Below, piece by piece: positions 23,280-31,448 of a DNA stretch of 64,000 nucleotides. The stretch's first letter is position 1. Every line of letters starts with the position of its first letter. Location of the stretch: NCBI RefSeq assembly GCF_036014195.1, contig NZ_CP107918.1, forward strand, positions 6,882,001-6,946,000. Reading direction: 5' to 3'. The notes below the pieces were generated by a model. The model saw only the letters and a list, made by a program, of their open reading frames with translations. It did no database searches and had not been told where the DNA came from. The stretch comes from Streptomyces sp. NBC_00442 (GTDB taxonomy: Bacteria > Actinomycetota > Actinomycetes > Streptomycetales > Streptomycetaceae). The translations under genes and the position numbers were made by a program.

Positions 23280-25610
23280 GTGTCCCGTGCCACACCCGCC
23301 GTCGCAGCCGGTGCTCCCACGGCCGAAGGCGCCGGCCCCGCCCTCGAGCTGCTGGTCCACGGCGTCGGCGGCACCACACCGCAGAAGATGCTCGGCGACC
23401 CGCGCACCGTGTGCGTCACCGGCGACGACACCGCGGCTATCTACCGCTGCGCCGAGGACGCCGACGCCGAGGCCCACCCCGAGCGCTACCGGGGCCGGCC
23501 GGTGCCCGAGGCGTACGTCTGGTGCAATCTGACGTCCGGCAACAGCGCCCGCGCCCTGTGGCTGCTCCTGCTGCCCTTCATGGTCGTCAACCTCGCCCAC
23601 TGGATGCGTCCGCCCGCCAAGGACCCGCTCTGGGCGATCCGCCTGTACGGGGTGTTGGTGCGGCTCGTCGCGCTCAGCCTCACCGCGCTGCTCGTGGCCG
23701 CGGCCTGCGAGGTCGCGCTCGATCTCACCGCGTGGCAGTGCGCCGGCACTGCGGGCTGCTCCCGCTCGTGGTACTGGCTCGGCTTCACGTCCGTGGCGCA
23801 TCACGGCTGGTGGTCGCAGCCGGGCCGGCGCCTGGCCCTCGCGGCCCTCGTCCCCGCGGCCCTCGTCGCCCTGCTCTGGTACCTCTCCAACCGCACCTGG
23901 AGCGCGTACGAATCCCAGCGGCCGCTGAACACCGAGCCCCCCGACGACCCCCGGTCCCCCCAACCGGCCTTCAGCCGCCCCGGGTTCTGGTACGGCAGGC
24001 GTCTGGTGGCCCGGCTGCGCGCCGCGCACACCGCCGCCGGCTTCCTCACCACCGGCGCGGGCGTGACGCTGGCCGCCGCCCGCCACGACCACGCCGACGG
24101 CGGCGGCCCCGCCGCGCTGGGCCTTGTCCTCGAATGCGCTCTCGCCCTCGCGGGCCTCGTCGTGGTGTGGGTGGTGTGCCGTCGCGGGCGCACCGAATCC
24201 CACCGCGACGAGCGGCTCGACCGCGCCCTCACCTCCTGGCTGCCCGTCAGCTCGCTCGCCCTGCTGGTGCTCGCCCTGGTGTACGCGTCCTGGGACCGCT
24301 CCGACTGGGCCTCGGCCGGCACCCTGCCCGGGGACCGCGCCTTCGGCCTGCTCGCCCTGGCCCAAGGCGTCCTGGTCGTCGCACTTGCGGCCGTGGCCGG
24401 CCTGCTGCGACGCCGCGCGCAGGGCGGGCGCACCGCCCTGCGGGGCTTCGGCGGCCCCGCCGTCGCCATGCTCGCCTGCGCGCTCGGCGGGGTGATGACC
24501 GGCGGCGTCGCCCAGCGGGTCGCCGACTGGGTGGACCACGGCGCGACCCCCGGCATGAGCCGCTCGGCCTACCACGGGCCGCCTCCGCTGCTGACCTGGC
24601 AGGCCTCGGTGATCCCCGCCCTGATCGTCGTGCTCCTGCCCGTGGTGCTCTTCTTCGCCGTACGCACCTGGCGCACCGCCCGCGCGGACGCGCCCCGCAT
24701 CATGGCCGACTACCCCGGCGAGCGACCCGACACCGCCCGCACCCGCACGATCGCCGCCGCCCGCGCGATGGCCCGGCTCACCGACCACGCCCCGCTCTTC
24801 CTCGGCATCCTCTCCGGCGCCTCCCTGCTGCTCGGCGCCGCGGCCCTGGCGGGCGCCTGGTGGACCGGCCAAGTGCCGGCCAGAGCGGCCGGCACCGCCC
24901 CCGGCCCGGTCGCCTTCGGCGCCGACGCCGCGCAGTCGCTCGGCTCCTGGTGCACCGGCGTCGGCTTCCTGCTCTTCGTCACCTGGGGCCGGCGCGCCTA
25001 CAAGGACGCCGCGGCCCGCCGCACGGTCGGCATCCTGTGGGACGTCGGCACGTTCTGGCCGCGCGCCGCCCACCCCTTCGCGCCGCCCTGCTACGCCGAG
25101 CGGGCCGTCCCCGACCTCGCCTGGCGGATGAACACCTGGACCGAGCGCACCGGCGGGCGCCTGGTGATCTCCGGCCACTCGCAGGGCAGCGTCCTCGCCG
25201 CGGCCGCCGTGTGGCAACTGCCCGCCGCGACCCGGCGCCGGGTCGCCCTGCTCACCTACGGCTGCCCCGTCGAGCGCCTCTACGGACGCTGGTTCCCCGC
25301 CTACTTCGGGCCGGCCCCGCTCGAAGCCCTGCACCGGGAAGTGCACTGCTGGCGCAACCTGTGGCGGGCCACCGACCCGATCGGCGGCCCGGTGCGCACG
25401 GGAGGCGACGTGGACAATGGACCGCTCCTGGACCCGATGGCCTACGGGCGGACCCGCGAACACCCGCTGCCCGCCCCGATCCTGGGCCACTCCGACTACC
25501 AGGCCGACCCGGCCTTCGGCCGCGAACGGGCCCTGCTGCTGGCCGAGTTGGCGTCGTCGCTGCCGAACCAGCGCGCGGATCAGAGCAGTTCGGGAAGATC
25601 GTCCGGGTAG
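23280..25610 (+). CDS. large multi-pass membrane protein with alpha/beta-hydrolase motifs
   Basis: This 776-residue protein opens with LELLVHGVGGTTPQKML (a lipase-like oxyanion loop, about residues 20-36). It then has about ten hydrophobic segments spread over residues 95-570, and ends in a cytoplasmic-type region with a nucleophile elbow GHSQGS (about residue 637), YGCPVERL and HSDY. The hydrolase halves appear split by the membrane domain. The family occurs in Streptomyces, but I know of no assigned function; it may be a membrane lipase or esterase. The GTG at 23280 was chosen; other GTGs lie up to 60 nt upstream. The 3' end overlaps the convergent AAA gene by 31 bp. Confidence 0.8.
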   Translation: MSRATPAVAAGAPTAEGAGPALELLVHGVGGTTPQKMLGDPRTVCVTGDDTAAIYRCAEDADAEAHPERYRGRPVPEAYVWCNLTSGNSARALWLLLLPFMVVNLAHWMRPPAKDPLWAIRLYGVLVRLVALSLTALLVAAACEVALDLTAWQCAGTAGCSRSWYWLGFTSVAHHGWWSQPGRRLALAALVPAALVALLWYLSNRTWSAYESQRPLNTEPPDDPRSPQPAFSRPGFWYGRRLVARLRAAHTAAGFLTTGAGVTLAAARHDHADGGGPAALGLVLECALALAGLVVVWVVCRRGRTESHRDERLDRALTSWLPVSSLALLVLALVYASWDRSDWASAGTLPGDRAFGLLALAQGVLVVALAAVAGLLRRRAQGGRTALRGFGGPAVAMLACALGGVMTGGVAQRVADWVDHGATPGMSRSAYHGPPPLLTWQASVIPALIVVLLPVVLFFAVRTWRTARADAPRIMADYPGERPDTARTRTIAAARAMARLTDHAPLFLGILSGASLLLGAAALAGAWWTGQVPARAAGTAPGPVAFGADAAQSLGSWCTGVGFLLFVTWGRRAYKDAAARRTVGILWDVGTFWPRAAHPFAPPCYAERAVPDLAWRMNTWTERTGGRLVISGHSQGSVLAAAAVWQLPAATRRRVALLTYGCPVERLYGRWFPAYFGPAPLEALHREVHCWRNLWRATDPIGGPVRTGGDVDNGPLLDPMAYGRTREHPLPAPILGHSDYQADPAFGRERALLLAELASSLPNQRADQSSSGRSSG

Positions 25611-27982
25611 AGCAGGGTCAGATCGTCGGTGCTGGCGTCGGCCAGCTGGGCGACCCGGCCCGCGTGGCGCTCCACCATCGACTCGAACGTCTGGCGCGCG
25701 GTGCGTCCGTTGCCGAACGCGGCGCCCCTGGGCAGCGCCGTGAAGTACTTCAGGAGGCACTCGGCGGTCCCCGTGCCGAGCCGGTACTCGTGCTCGTCCG
25801 CCTGCTGCTCCACGATGCGCAGCAGCTCGTCCGCGGAGTAGTCGGAGAATCTGATGGTCCGTGAGAAACGGGATGCCACACCGGGGTTGACGCTCAGAAA
25901 CCGTTCCATCTCCGCCGTGTACCCGGCGACGATGACGACCACCGCCTCACGGTGGTCCTCCATCAGCTTGACCAGCGTGTCGATGGCCTCCCGGCCGAAG
26001 TCGCGGCCGGAGTCCTCGGGAGACAGGGCGTACGCCTCGTCGATGAACAGCACCCCGCCGCGCGCCCGGTCGAAGGCCTCCTGGGTGCGGATCGCGGTGG
26101 ACCCGATGTGCTCGCCCACCAGATCCACCCGGGACACCTCGACCAGGTGCCCGCGCTCCAGGACGCCGAGGGAGGCCAGGATCTCCCCGTACAGGCGTGC
26201 CACCGTGGTCTTTCCGGTGCCGGGTGAGCCGGTGAAGACCAGGTGACGGCGGGCCGAGGCCGCCTTGAGGCCGGCCTGCTGCCGCCTGCGCCCGACCTCG
26301 ATCATGTCGGTGAGCGCCCGGACCTCGCGCTTGACGCTCTCCAGGCCGACGAGCGTGTCCAGTTCACCGAGCACGGCACCCGACGGGCGCGCGGGTTCCG
26401 CCGCAGGCTCGGGAACGGCGGGCTCCACGGGGCGCTGACCGGGGACGGCGGAGAGCAGCCCCATGGTCTGGGTCGCGCTCTGCACGGCCGGCGCGTCGCC
26501 GGCGGCCGGCTGCGCGCCGCTCTCGTCGCTGGTGCAGTCCTCGACGACCGCGCCGTCCTCGGAGAACTCGTAGCCCCGGCGCGCGCACCGCTCGGTGCGG
26601 CAGCGCGTCAGCGTCGTACGGCAGCCGTCGATGACGTGGAAACCGAAGCCGCCGCTGCCGGTGACGCGACAGCCGTGGAAGGTGCCGCGGCCCTGAGCGG
26701 ACACGTAGAAACCGGCCTCGGCGGGCGAGGTGACCGTGACGCGCTCGATCCGCGGATCGGCGCCCTTGGTGACGATGACGCCGGTCTGCGCGCCGTCGAT
26801 GGTGCAGCCCGCCAGGGTGCCGCCGCTGCCGTGGTCACGGAACCAGGCGCCCGTGGAGGCCTGGCTGATGCGGCAGTCGTCGAGCTGCGCGGTCGCTCCG
26901 TCGCTCACCGACACGGCCGTGTTGCGGACCTGGGTGAGATCGCTGTCGACGACATCGGCGCGCGAACCCCGGTCGAGCACGAAGATCGCGTCCGGAACGT
27001 CGTGGACGCGGCACCCGTCGAGGACCGCGGCGGCGCCGTCGCTGACCCACACCGCCGGATAGTCGCCCGTACTGTCGTGGATCTCGCACTGGTTGGCGTC
27101 GACCCGGGTCCCGGGATCCCACACCGAGAGGCCGTTGCGCCCGAAGCGGCGGACCTTGGTCCGGGTCAGAGTGAGCACCGAACGCGAGCGCAGATCGACC
27201 GCGTTCTCCGGGATGTCGTGGATGTCGCAGTCGGCGAGCGTGAGGACCGCGTCGGTGTCCAGGGTGATGCCGTCGGCCGATGTGCGGTGCACCGTGCAGT
27301 CGGTGAGGTGGGCCGTGGCGCGCGACGCGATCTGCACGCCTGCGCCCTTGATCTCGTACACCTCGCAGCCGAGCGCCTCGAGCCCCGCGCCCTCGCCGCT
27401 CACGGACAGCCCGGCGCCGCTGGAATGGTGCACCCTGCACCGTTCAAGACGGGGGTGGCCGCCGCCGTGCACCGAGACACCGGACTGGCCGGCCGCCACG
27501 ACCTCGCACTCCTCGAACAGGCCGCCCGCGCCGTCGAACACGCCGATGCCGACGCCGCCCGGATTGTCCACGGTGCAGCGCCGCACCGTGGGCCGGGCGC
27601 CGCCCCGCACCTCGATGCCGACGGCCGAGCGGGTCACCACCCGCAGATCCACGAGTTCGGGCGCGCCGTCCTCCACGAGGAGCGCGGGCGCCGCCGCGTC
27701 CTGACCCTCCAGATACAGGTCCCGCACGGTCGCGGAGGCGCGCACGGTCAGCGCCACTCCGTCGGCCGGCGCGATCCGGACCGAGCCGACCGCGCCCTCG
27801 GGGCCGCGCAGCGTCACGGGGCGCTGGAGCACCAGATTCTCCCGGTAGGTGCCGGGGGCGATGGTCAGGACGTCGCCGTCGCCCGCGGCTTCCAGGGCCG
27901 CGGCCAGGGAGGCGTACTCGCCCGTGCGGCGGCGCCACCTCGACGTGCCCGTGTGCGTCACCTGGACCGTGCCCTGAGCCAT
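25580..27982 (-). CDS. parallel beta-helix protein fused to a CbxX/SpoVK/EccA-type AAA+ ATPase
   Basis: This 800-residue fusion has, after a short N-terminus, about 20 right-handed beta-helix coils (residues 20-490) made of repeats with a GVxVxxGAxPxxxxCxV-like spacing. A Pro/Ala linker (residues 495-530) leads to a AAA+ domain with Walker A GSPGTGKTTVA (about residue 577), Walker B VLFIDEAYAL and a sensor-like RFSRTI arginine motif. The ATPase matches the CbxX/SpoVK group, which includes EccA of type VII secretion. The beta-helix probably binds a polysaccharide or protein partner. The ATG at 27982 was chosen; a gtgggggc stretch lies further upstream. There is no signal peptide, so it is cytoplasmic. 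Confidence 0.9.
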   Translation of the reverse strand: MAQGTVQVTHTGTSRWRRRTGEYASLAAALEAAGDGDVLTIAPGTYRENLVLQRPVTLRGPEGAVGSVRIAPADGVALTVRASATVRDLYLEGQDAAAPALLVEDGAPELVDLRVVTRSAVGIEVRGGARPTVRRCTVDNPGGVGIGVFDGAGGLFEECEVVAAGQSGVSVHGGGHPRLERCRVHHSSGAGLSVSGEGAGLEALGCEVYEIKGAGVQIASRATAHLTDCTVHRTSADGITLDTDAVLTLADCDIHDIPENAVDLRSRSVLTLTRTKVRRFGRNGLSVWDPGTRVDANQCEIHDSTGDYPAVWVSDGAAAVLDGCRVHDVPDAIFVLDRGSRADVVDSDLTQVRNTAVSVSDGATAQLDDCRISQASTGAWFRDHGSGGTLAGCTIDGAQTGVIVTKGADPRIERVTVTSPAEAGFYVSAQGRGTFHGCRVTGSGGFGFHVIDGCRTTLTRCRTERCARRGYEFSEDGAVVEDCTSDESGAQPAAGDAPAVQSATQTMGLLSAVPGQRPVEPAVPEPAAEPARPSGAVLGELDTLVGLESVKREVRALTDMIEVGRRRQQAGLKAASARRHLVFTGSPGTGKTTVARLYGEILASLGVLERGHLVEVSRVDLVGEHIGSTAIRTQEAFDRARGGVLFIDEAYALSPEDSGRDFGREAIDTLVKLMEDHREAVVVIVAGYTAEMERFLSVNPGVASRFSRTIRFSDYSADELLRIVEQQADEHEYRLGTGTAECLLKYFTALPRGAAFGNGRTARQTFESMVERHAGRVAQLADASTDDLTLLYPDDLPELL

Positions 27983-28095
27983 GGTGCTGTCGTGCCCCCA
28001 CCTCGTGCGTACGCCCTCGCACATACATCGACCGTGATCTCGTATGCGCGACTGATGGTCCACCGTAGCGCGCGCGGAGCCGCTGAGTTGACCGG

Positions 28096-28701
28096 TCAGC
28101 TGCCCGCGCCCGTGCGGCCCCAGTCCGGACCGTATCGGGCCCATGCGCGGTCCAGTCGCTCGTACCGCCGGCGTATCAGACGCCATACGATCAGCCGCCG
28201 GATCGCCTCGATGAGGCCGGCGGCCGTCACGGCCGCGCAGATCCCCGCGAACACGGCGTGCGTACGGGCCGCGGTCGGGGCCATCGGCGGGGGCGCCGGA
28301 CGCCCGTGGTCGTCGGTCCATATCGGGAAGGTGGAGCCGGGAGCGGGCGCCTGCCGCGGCGATGCCAGTGTGCCGTGGTGTGAACTGCCGTCGTACGCCG
28401 TCCAGTTGGCGACGACCCTGCTGCCGGTGGTGCGCAGCGACGTGCCGTCCGGCTCGGCGAGCGGCGCCCGCCGGTCGGCGTTGTGTACGACGACGGCCGT
28501 GGTGACGTGCCGGTGCCGGCGCTGGTCGGCGACCGCCCTGCGCAGCGTCGTGTCGGTGAGCGAACCGCACAGGAACCCGACGGCGGGTGCGGCGAGCACC
28601 ATGAGGGCCAGCGCCACGAGCGCCAGCCAGGCTTCCACGACATCGGTGCGGCGACGCAGCGGACAGCGCCGCCAGCGCCACACCCCGACCACGGCTCGCA
28701 C
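28096..28701 (-). CDS. Rv1733c-family membrane protein
   Basis: The 201-residue protein has two transmembrane segments (about residues 24-46 and 148-170) flanking an extracytoplasmic loop with HNADRRAPLAEPDG and PIWTDDHGR. This layout is the Rv1733c-like family widespread in actinobacteria. The function is unknown; the mycobacterial member is a dormancy antigen. The GTG at 28701 has gaagggg about 11 nt upstream. Its neighbours on the same strand are the beta-helix ATPase and a MOSC protein, with no clear functional link. Confidence 0.8.
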   Translation of the reverse strand: MRAVVGVWRWRRCPLRRRTDVVEAWLALVALALMVLAAPAVGFLCGSLTDTTLRRAVADQRRHRHVTTAVVVHNADRRAPLAEPDGTSLRTTGSRVVANWTAYDGSSHHGTLASPRQAPAPGSTFPIWTDDHGRPAPPPMAPTAARTHAVFAGICAAVTAAGLIEAIRRLIVWRLIRRRYERLDRAWARYGPDWGRTGAGS

Positions 28702-28833
28702 GGGCCATCAGCCCCTTCCCCTCACCCTGTCCAACGCGGCTGCTGCCCACAGGAGTTCCCGCGCCGCGCGCAGGTATGCGACGCGGGGCGCGGGTACGCG
28801 GACGAGTCGGAGGGGCGGGACGGGCCGGGCGGG

Positions 28834-29667
28834 CTAGGCGAGGACCTTCAACGGGTCGCCCACGCGGATGACGCCGGTGTTCTCCGGCAGGACCAGCACG
28901 CCGAACGCCAGTGCCTTGCCGATGCGGCGGTGCCGCGCCAGGCTGCGCAGCGGCTCCTTGCCGCGCTCCGCGGTGGCCTGGTCGGTGGTGGTGATCACGC
29001 AGCGGCCGCAGGGCTTCGCGAGCCGGAAGGAGACCTCGCCGATGGAGATCCGCGACCATGTGTCCTCGGCCCACGGCTCCGTGTGGCCGAGCACCACATT
29101 GGGCCGGAACCGGTTCATCGGCAGCGGCCCTTCGACGGCATGATCACCCTGTGCGATCAGCGCGTTGAGGGCGTCCAGTGAGGAACGCGTGGCGATCTGG
29201 AGCGGAAAGCCGTCGGCGAAACTCACCGTCCGTCCGTCCGGCGCGTACGTGGGATCGACGGCCCTGCGGTGTGCCGGGTCGTCCAGGTGCATCAGTCGCA
29301 CCTCGGTGTCGAGGTAGGAGCTGAACCACTGGTGCGCCTCGACGGTGGCGGGCACCGCCTCGAACGTGCCGCCGAAGAGCGAGACCGTCTCGGCGGCCGC
29401 CGTCCGCGGCGGCTCCACCACCAGATCGTCGCAGCCCGGCGCGGACAGCCGCACGCCGCCGCCCGGCAGTGTGGCGGCACTGCTCAGGGCCAGGGCGGGC
29501 CGCTCCCGCTGCGTGACGGCGACGCCCTCGGTGTTCACAAGCATCCAGCGGCGGTCCCCGGCGAGCCCCCATGGCTCGACCGCCGCTTGCCCGCTGTCGT
29601 ATCCCCCGACCGACTTGACGGGATGGATGTGGATCCCGTCGACGACAGCGTTGAGCCCGTTGTTCAT
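28834..29667 (-). CDS. MOSC-domain protein with N-terminal beta-barrel (YcbX/mARC-like)
   Basis: The 277-residue protein has an N-terminal MOSC_N barrel (GIHIHPVKSVGGYDSGQA and GLAGDRRWMLV) and a C-terminal MOSC domain with the conserved Cys in KPCGRCVITTTDQ (about residue 225), the likely molybdenum ligand. YcbX/mARC proteins use molybdenum cofactor to reduce N-hydroxylated compounds. No fused ferredoxin domain is visible, so a separate electron donor is needed. The ATG at 29667 was chosen over the GTG two codons upstream; there is no strong ribosome binding site. Confidence 0.9.
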   Translation of the reverse strand: MNNGLNAVVDGIHIHPVKSVGGYDSGQAAVEPWGLAGDRRWMLVNTEGVAVTQRERPALALSSAATLPGGGVRLSAPGCDDLVVEPPRTAAAETVSLFGGTFEAVPATVEAHQWFSSYLDTEVRLMHLDDPAHRRAVDPTYAPDGRTVSFADGFPLQIATRSSLDALNALIAQGDHAVEGPLPMNRFRPNVVLGHTEPWAEDTWSRISIGEVSFRLAKPCGRCVITTTDQATAERGKEPLRSLARHRRIGKALAFGVLVLPENTGVIRVGDPLKVLA

Positions 29668-29724
29668 GAACACATTCTGCCAGCAGCGTCGGACAGGTGT
29701 CCGAGCGGCTCGACCCGGGTTCGG

Positions 29725-30183
29725 TCAGTACCCGGTGCCCTGGTAGGGGCGGTTGTACGGATCCTCGTACGGAGCGGGCGCGGGCCGGGGCGCGGCGGGC
29801 CGCATGGCCTCGTACCCGGTGCCCGGCGCCGGACGCTGCGGCATGGACTGCTGCCCCTGATAGCCGCGCGGGGCCGAGGGCTGCTGCGGGATGTACGGGG
29901 TGGCGGCGTGCTGCAGCGGCACCGGCTGCTGCATCTGCTGCTGGTACCCGTACGACGAAGCGTAGGAAGGGCTCTGCTGCGAAGGGGCGGCCGGCAGCGC
30001 GGGCAGCGCCGACGGAAGGGCCGGCAGGTAACTGCTGCTGCCGGTGTCGTAGAGGGAAGGCACTCGGATCGGGGCGATCTGAGGCGTGCCCCTTTCTGCG
30101 ACGAGGGAGTCGTAGATGGGGGTGTCCGGGAAGAACGGCGCGGAGTAGTAACCGCCGCCATAGGTGGAGCGGGGGGAGGTCAT
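29725..30183 (-). CDS. DUF6643-like Pro/Gln/Tyr-rich protein
   Basis: The 152-residue protein starts MTSPRSTYGGGYYSAPFF and continues as a low-complexity Pro-, Gln-, Ser- and Tyr-rich sequence to PYNRPYQGTGY. I recognise the start as the Streptomyces DUF6643 family. There is no membrane segment or enzyme motif, and it is probably intrinsically disordered. The ATG at 30183 follows an A+T-rich promoter region with a dyad about 30-45 nt upstream. Confidence 0.75.
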   Translation of the reverse strand: MTSPRSTYGGGYYSAPFFPDTPIYDSLVAERGTPQIAPIRVPSLYDTGSSSYLPALPSALPALPAAPSQQSPSYASSYGYQQQMQQPVPLQHAATPYIPQQPSAPRGYQGQQSMPQRPAPGTGYEAMRPAAPRPAPAPYEDPYNRPYQGTGY

Positions 30184-30213
30184 GGCACATAAGTTAAGCC
30201 CACGATGTGGCCG

Positions 30214-30227
30214 TTGGGGAGCCCCAA
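30214..30227. promoter_or_regulatory. dyad TTGGGG-AG-CCCCAA upstream of the DUF6643 gene
   Basis: Perfect 6-bp arms lie 31-44 nt before the start codon, at the position of a -35 element (TTGGGG read on the minus strand), with a ttaactta stretch near -10. It may be a regulator site over the promoter. Confidence 0.45.
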
Positions 30228-30390
30228 TCTCTGGGTCATCCGTTTTACGCCGGTTTTGGCCGCTTGACCTGCCGAAACATCCAACGACCGACCCTTCTCG
30301 GCCGGCCGGCCCGGGGTGCGAGGTGTGGCCCGCACACACTCCGGTCCACGGCCGTGTGTGCGTGAGACCGAAGGGCACACAGCGCGCCGA

Positions 30391-30417
30391 CAACTCCCGT
30401 GACCTGTGCGGGAGTTG
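30391..30417 (-). terminator. hairpin terminator downstream of the 30505 gene
   Basis: A perfect 9-bp stem (caactcccg, 30391-30399, with 30409-30417) encloses a 9-nt loop, about 90 nt beyond the minus-strand stop at 30505. Confidence 0.55.
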
Positions 30418-30504
30418 GCGGTCGCAGCCGGCGGATGGCGACGGGTGACGGCGCACGGGCCGCAGCACGGCCGCGTGCGCTCACGGTTCGGACGTGGGTG
30501 TGCT

Positions 30505-31101
30505 TCAGTTCTCGAAGTAGGCGTCGAGCACCGCTTCGAGGTGTTCGCCCCATCGGGCGAGCTCCGCTCGATCGGCGGCGTCGACATCGTGGGAGAAGCG
30601 TCGGGGCGCAGGCGTGTACACGGCGATGTGGAACCGCCGCGACCACCGAGGGGTGCGATATTCGACCGCGCTGACCTCGTCCCACCGGAAGTCGGCCTCC
30701 TCGTCGCGCAGCCGCAGCCGGATGCCCCGGTGGTCGGCGACGATCGAGCCCTGCCGGTCGGACATCTCGCATGCGGGCCGCTCGCCCGTGCCGGCGTCGC
30801 CGTCCGTGTCCGCGTCGGACTCCGCGGCGGCTTCGGCCGCGGTGTCCGCGCCGGCCTCGGTACCGGTGTCGGCTTGGGCGTCCGCGTCGCCGGGGCGGGC
30901 TTCGCCGCCCGTGTCCGGTTCGGCGGCGCCCGGATCCGCGGCGTCCTCGTTCGCCCGCCCCGCGCCGTCCGCTTCGGAGGCCGCGCCGGACAGCAGCTCC
31001 TCCGGCGCGGACGCGCGTGGCGGTACGAGGCCGGGGACGTACGCGGGATCCGTCGCGGCACCGGTCAGGGGCATGTACTGGTGTTCTGATCGCTGCTCCA
31101 C
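30505..31101 (-). CDS. hypothetical protein with acidic linker and PH-like C-terminus
   Basis: The 198-residue protein has a Pro-rich start, a long Ala/Asp/Glu/Gly-rich acidic region (about residues 35-110) and an ordered C-terminal domain. That domain (about residues 112-198; GSIVADHRGIRLRLRDEEAD, then WDEVSAVEYRTPRWSRRFHI) has the alternating pattern of a small PH-like fold. The function is unknown. The GTG at 31101 follows a CATACT -10-like box and could be leaderless; the ATG 9 codons later is an alternative. It diverges from another low-complexity membrane protein gene. Confidence 0.7.
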   Translation of the reverse strand: MEQRSEHQYMPLTGAATDPAYVPGLVPPRASAPEELLSGAASEADGAGRANEDAADPGAAEPDTGGEARPGDADAQADTGTEAGADTAAEAAAESDADTDGDAGTGERPACEMSDRQGSIVADHRGIRLRLRDEEADFRWDEVSAVEYRTPRWSRRFHIAVYTPAPRRFSHDVDAADRAELARWGEHLEAVLDAYFEN

Positions 31102-31448
31102 GGGCGGAAGTATGGCCGAGGAACCTGTGTAGCCGTGAACCCGCCGGCCCTGTCGCCGGGGTCGGGCGCACCAATCGGACGCGAAGTCGTCCGTCTGGCT
31201 CAAAGGTCACATCCGCCCGGGATCCCCGCAGCCGGGGCCCGCCGACCCCCGAATGTCGAGCTCGGACTCGGCCGGACGCCTCCGCCGGCCGGCGCCCAGG
31301 CGCTCCTCGCCGCCCGGCCCACACGCCCCGCTCGAATAGCGCGGCCAGCCCCTTTGGGCTGATATAGGGCTGTATGTGCGTATCCCATGACGCACCGTGA
31401 CAGCCGGAAGAAGCTGGCGTCGCGTCGAGGCACAACGAAGGAAGCCGA
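31102..31448. other. divergent promoter region without a gene
   Basis: This 347-bp region separates two divergent genes. It is G/C-rich in the middle (hairpin-prone ccgccggccggcgcc near 31290) and A+T-richer at the right (gatatagggctgtatgtgcg, 31360-31379), where the promoter of the plus-strand gene probably lies. No clear operator was found. Confidence 0.5.

Larger units (their letters stand above)
30184..30504. other. intergenic region between two minus-strand genes
   Basis: No gene is evident. The left end holds the DUF6643 promoter with the dyad TTGGGG-AG-CCCCAA (30214-30227). The right part holds a hairpin (30391-30417) that could end the upstream gene's transcript. Open frames here are Arg/Pro-rich shadows. 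Confidence 0.6.

Noticed and set aside
21624..25760. 1378-codon open frame on the minus strand
   Set aside because: It runs in the antisense frame of the membrane protein gene and of the DeoR gene. Only its last 160 codons (the SRPBCC protein, with its own ribosome binding site) are supported. The rest is an Arg/Gly/Ala-rich shadow.
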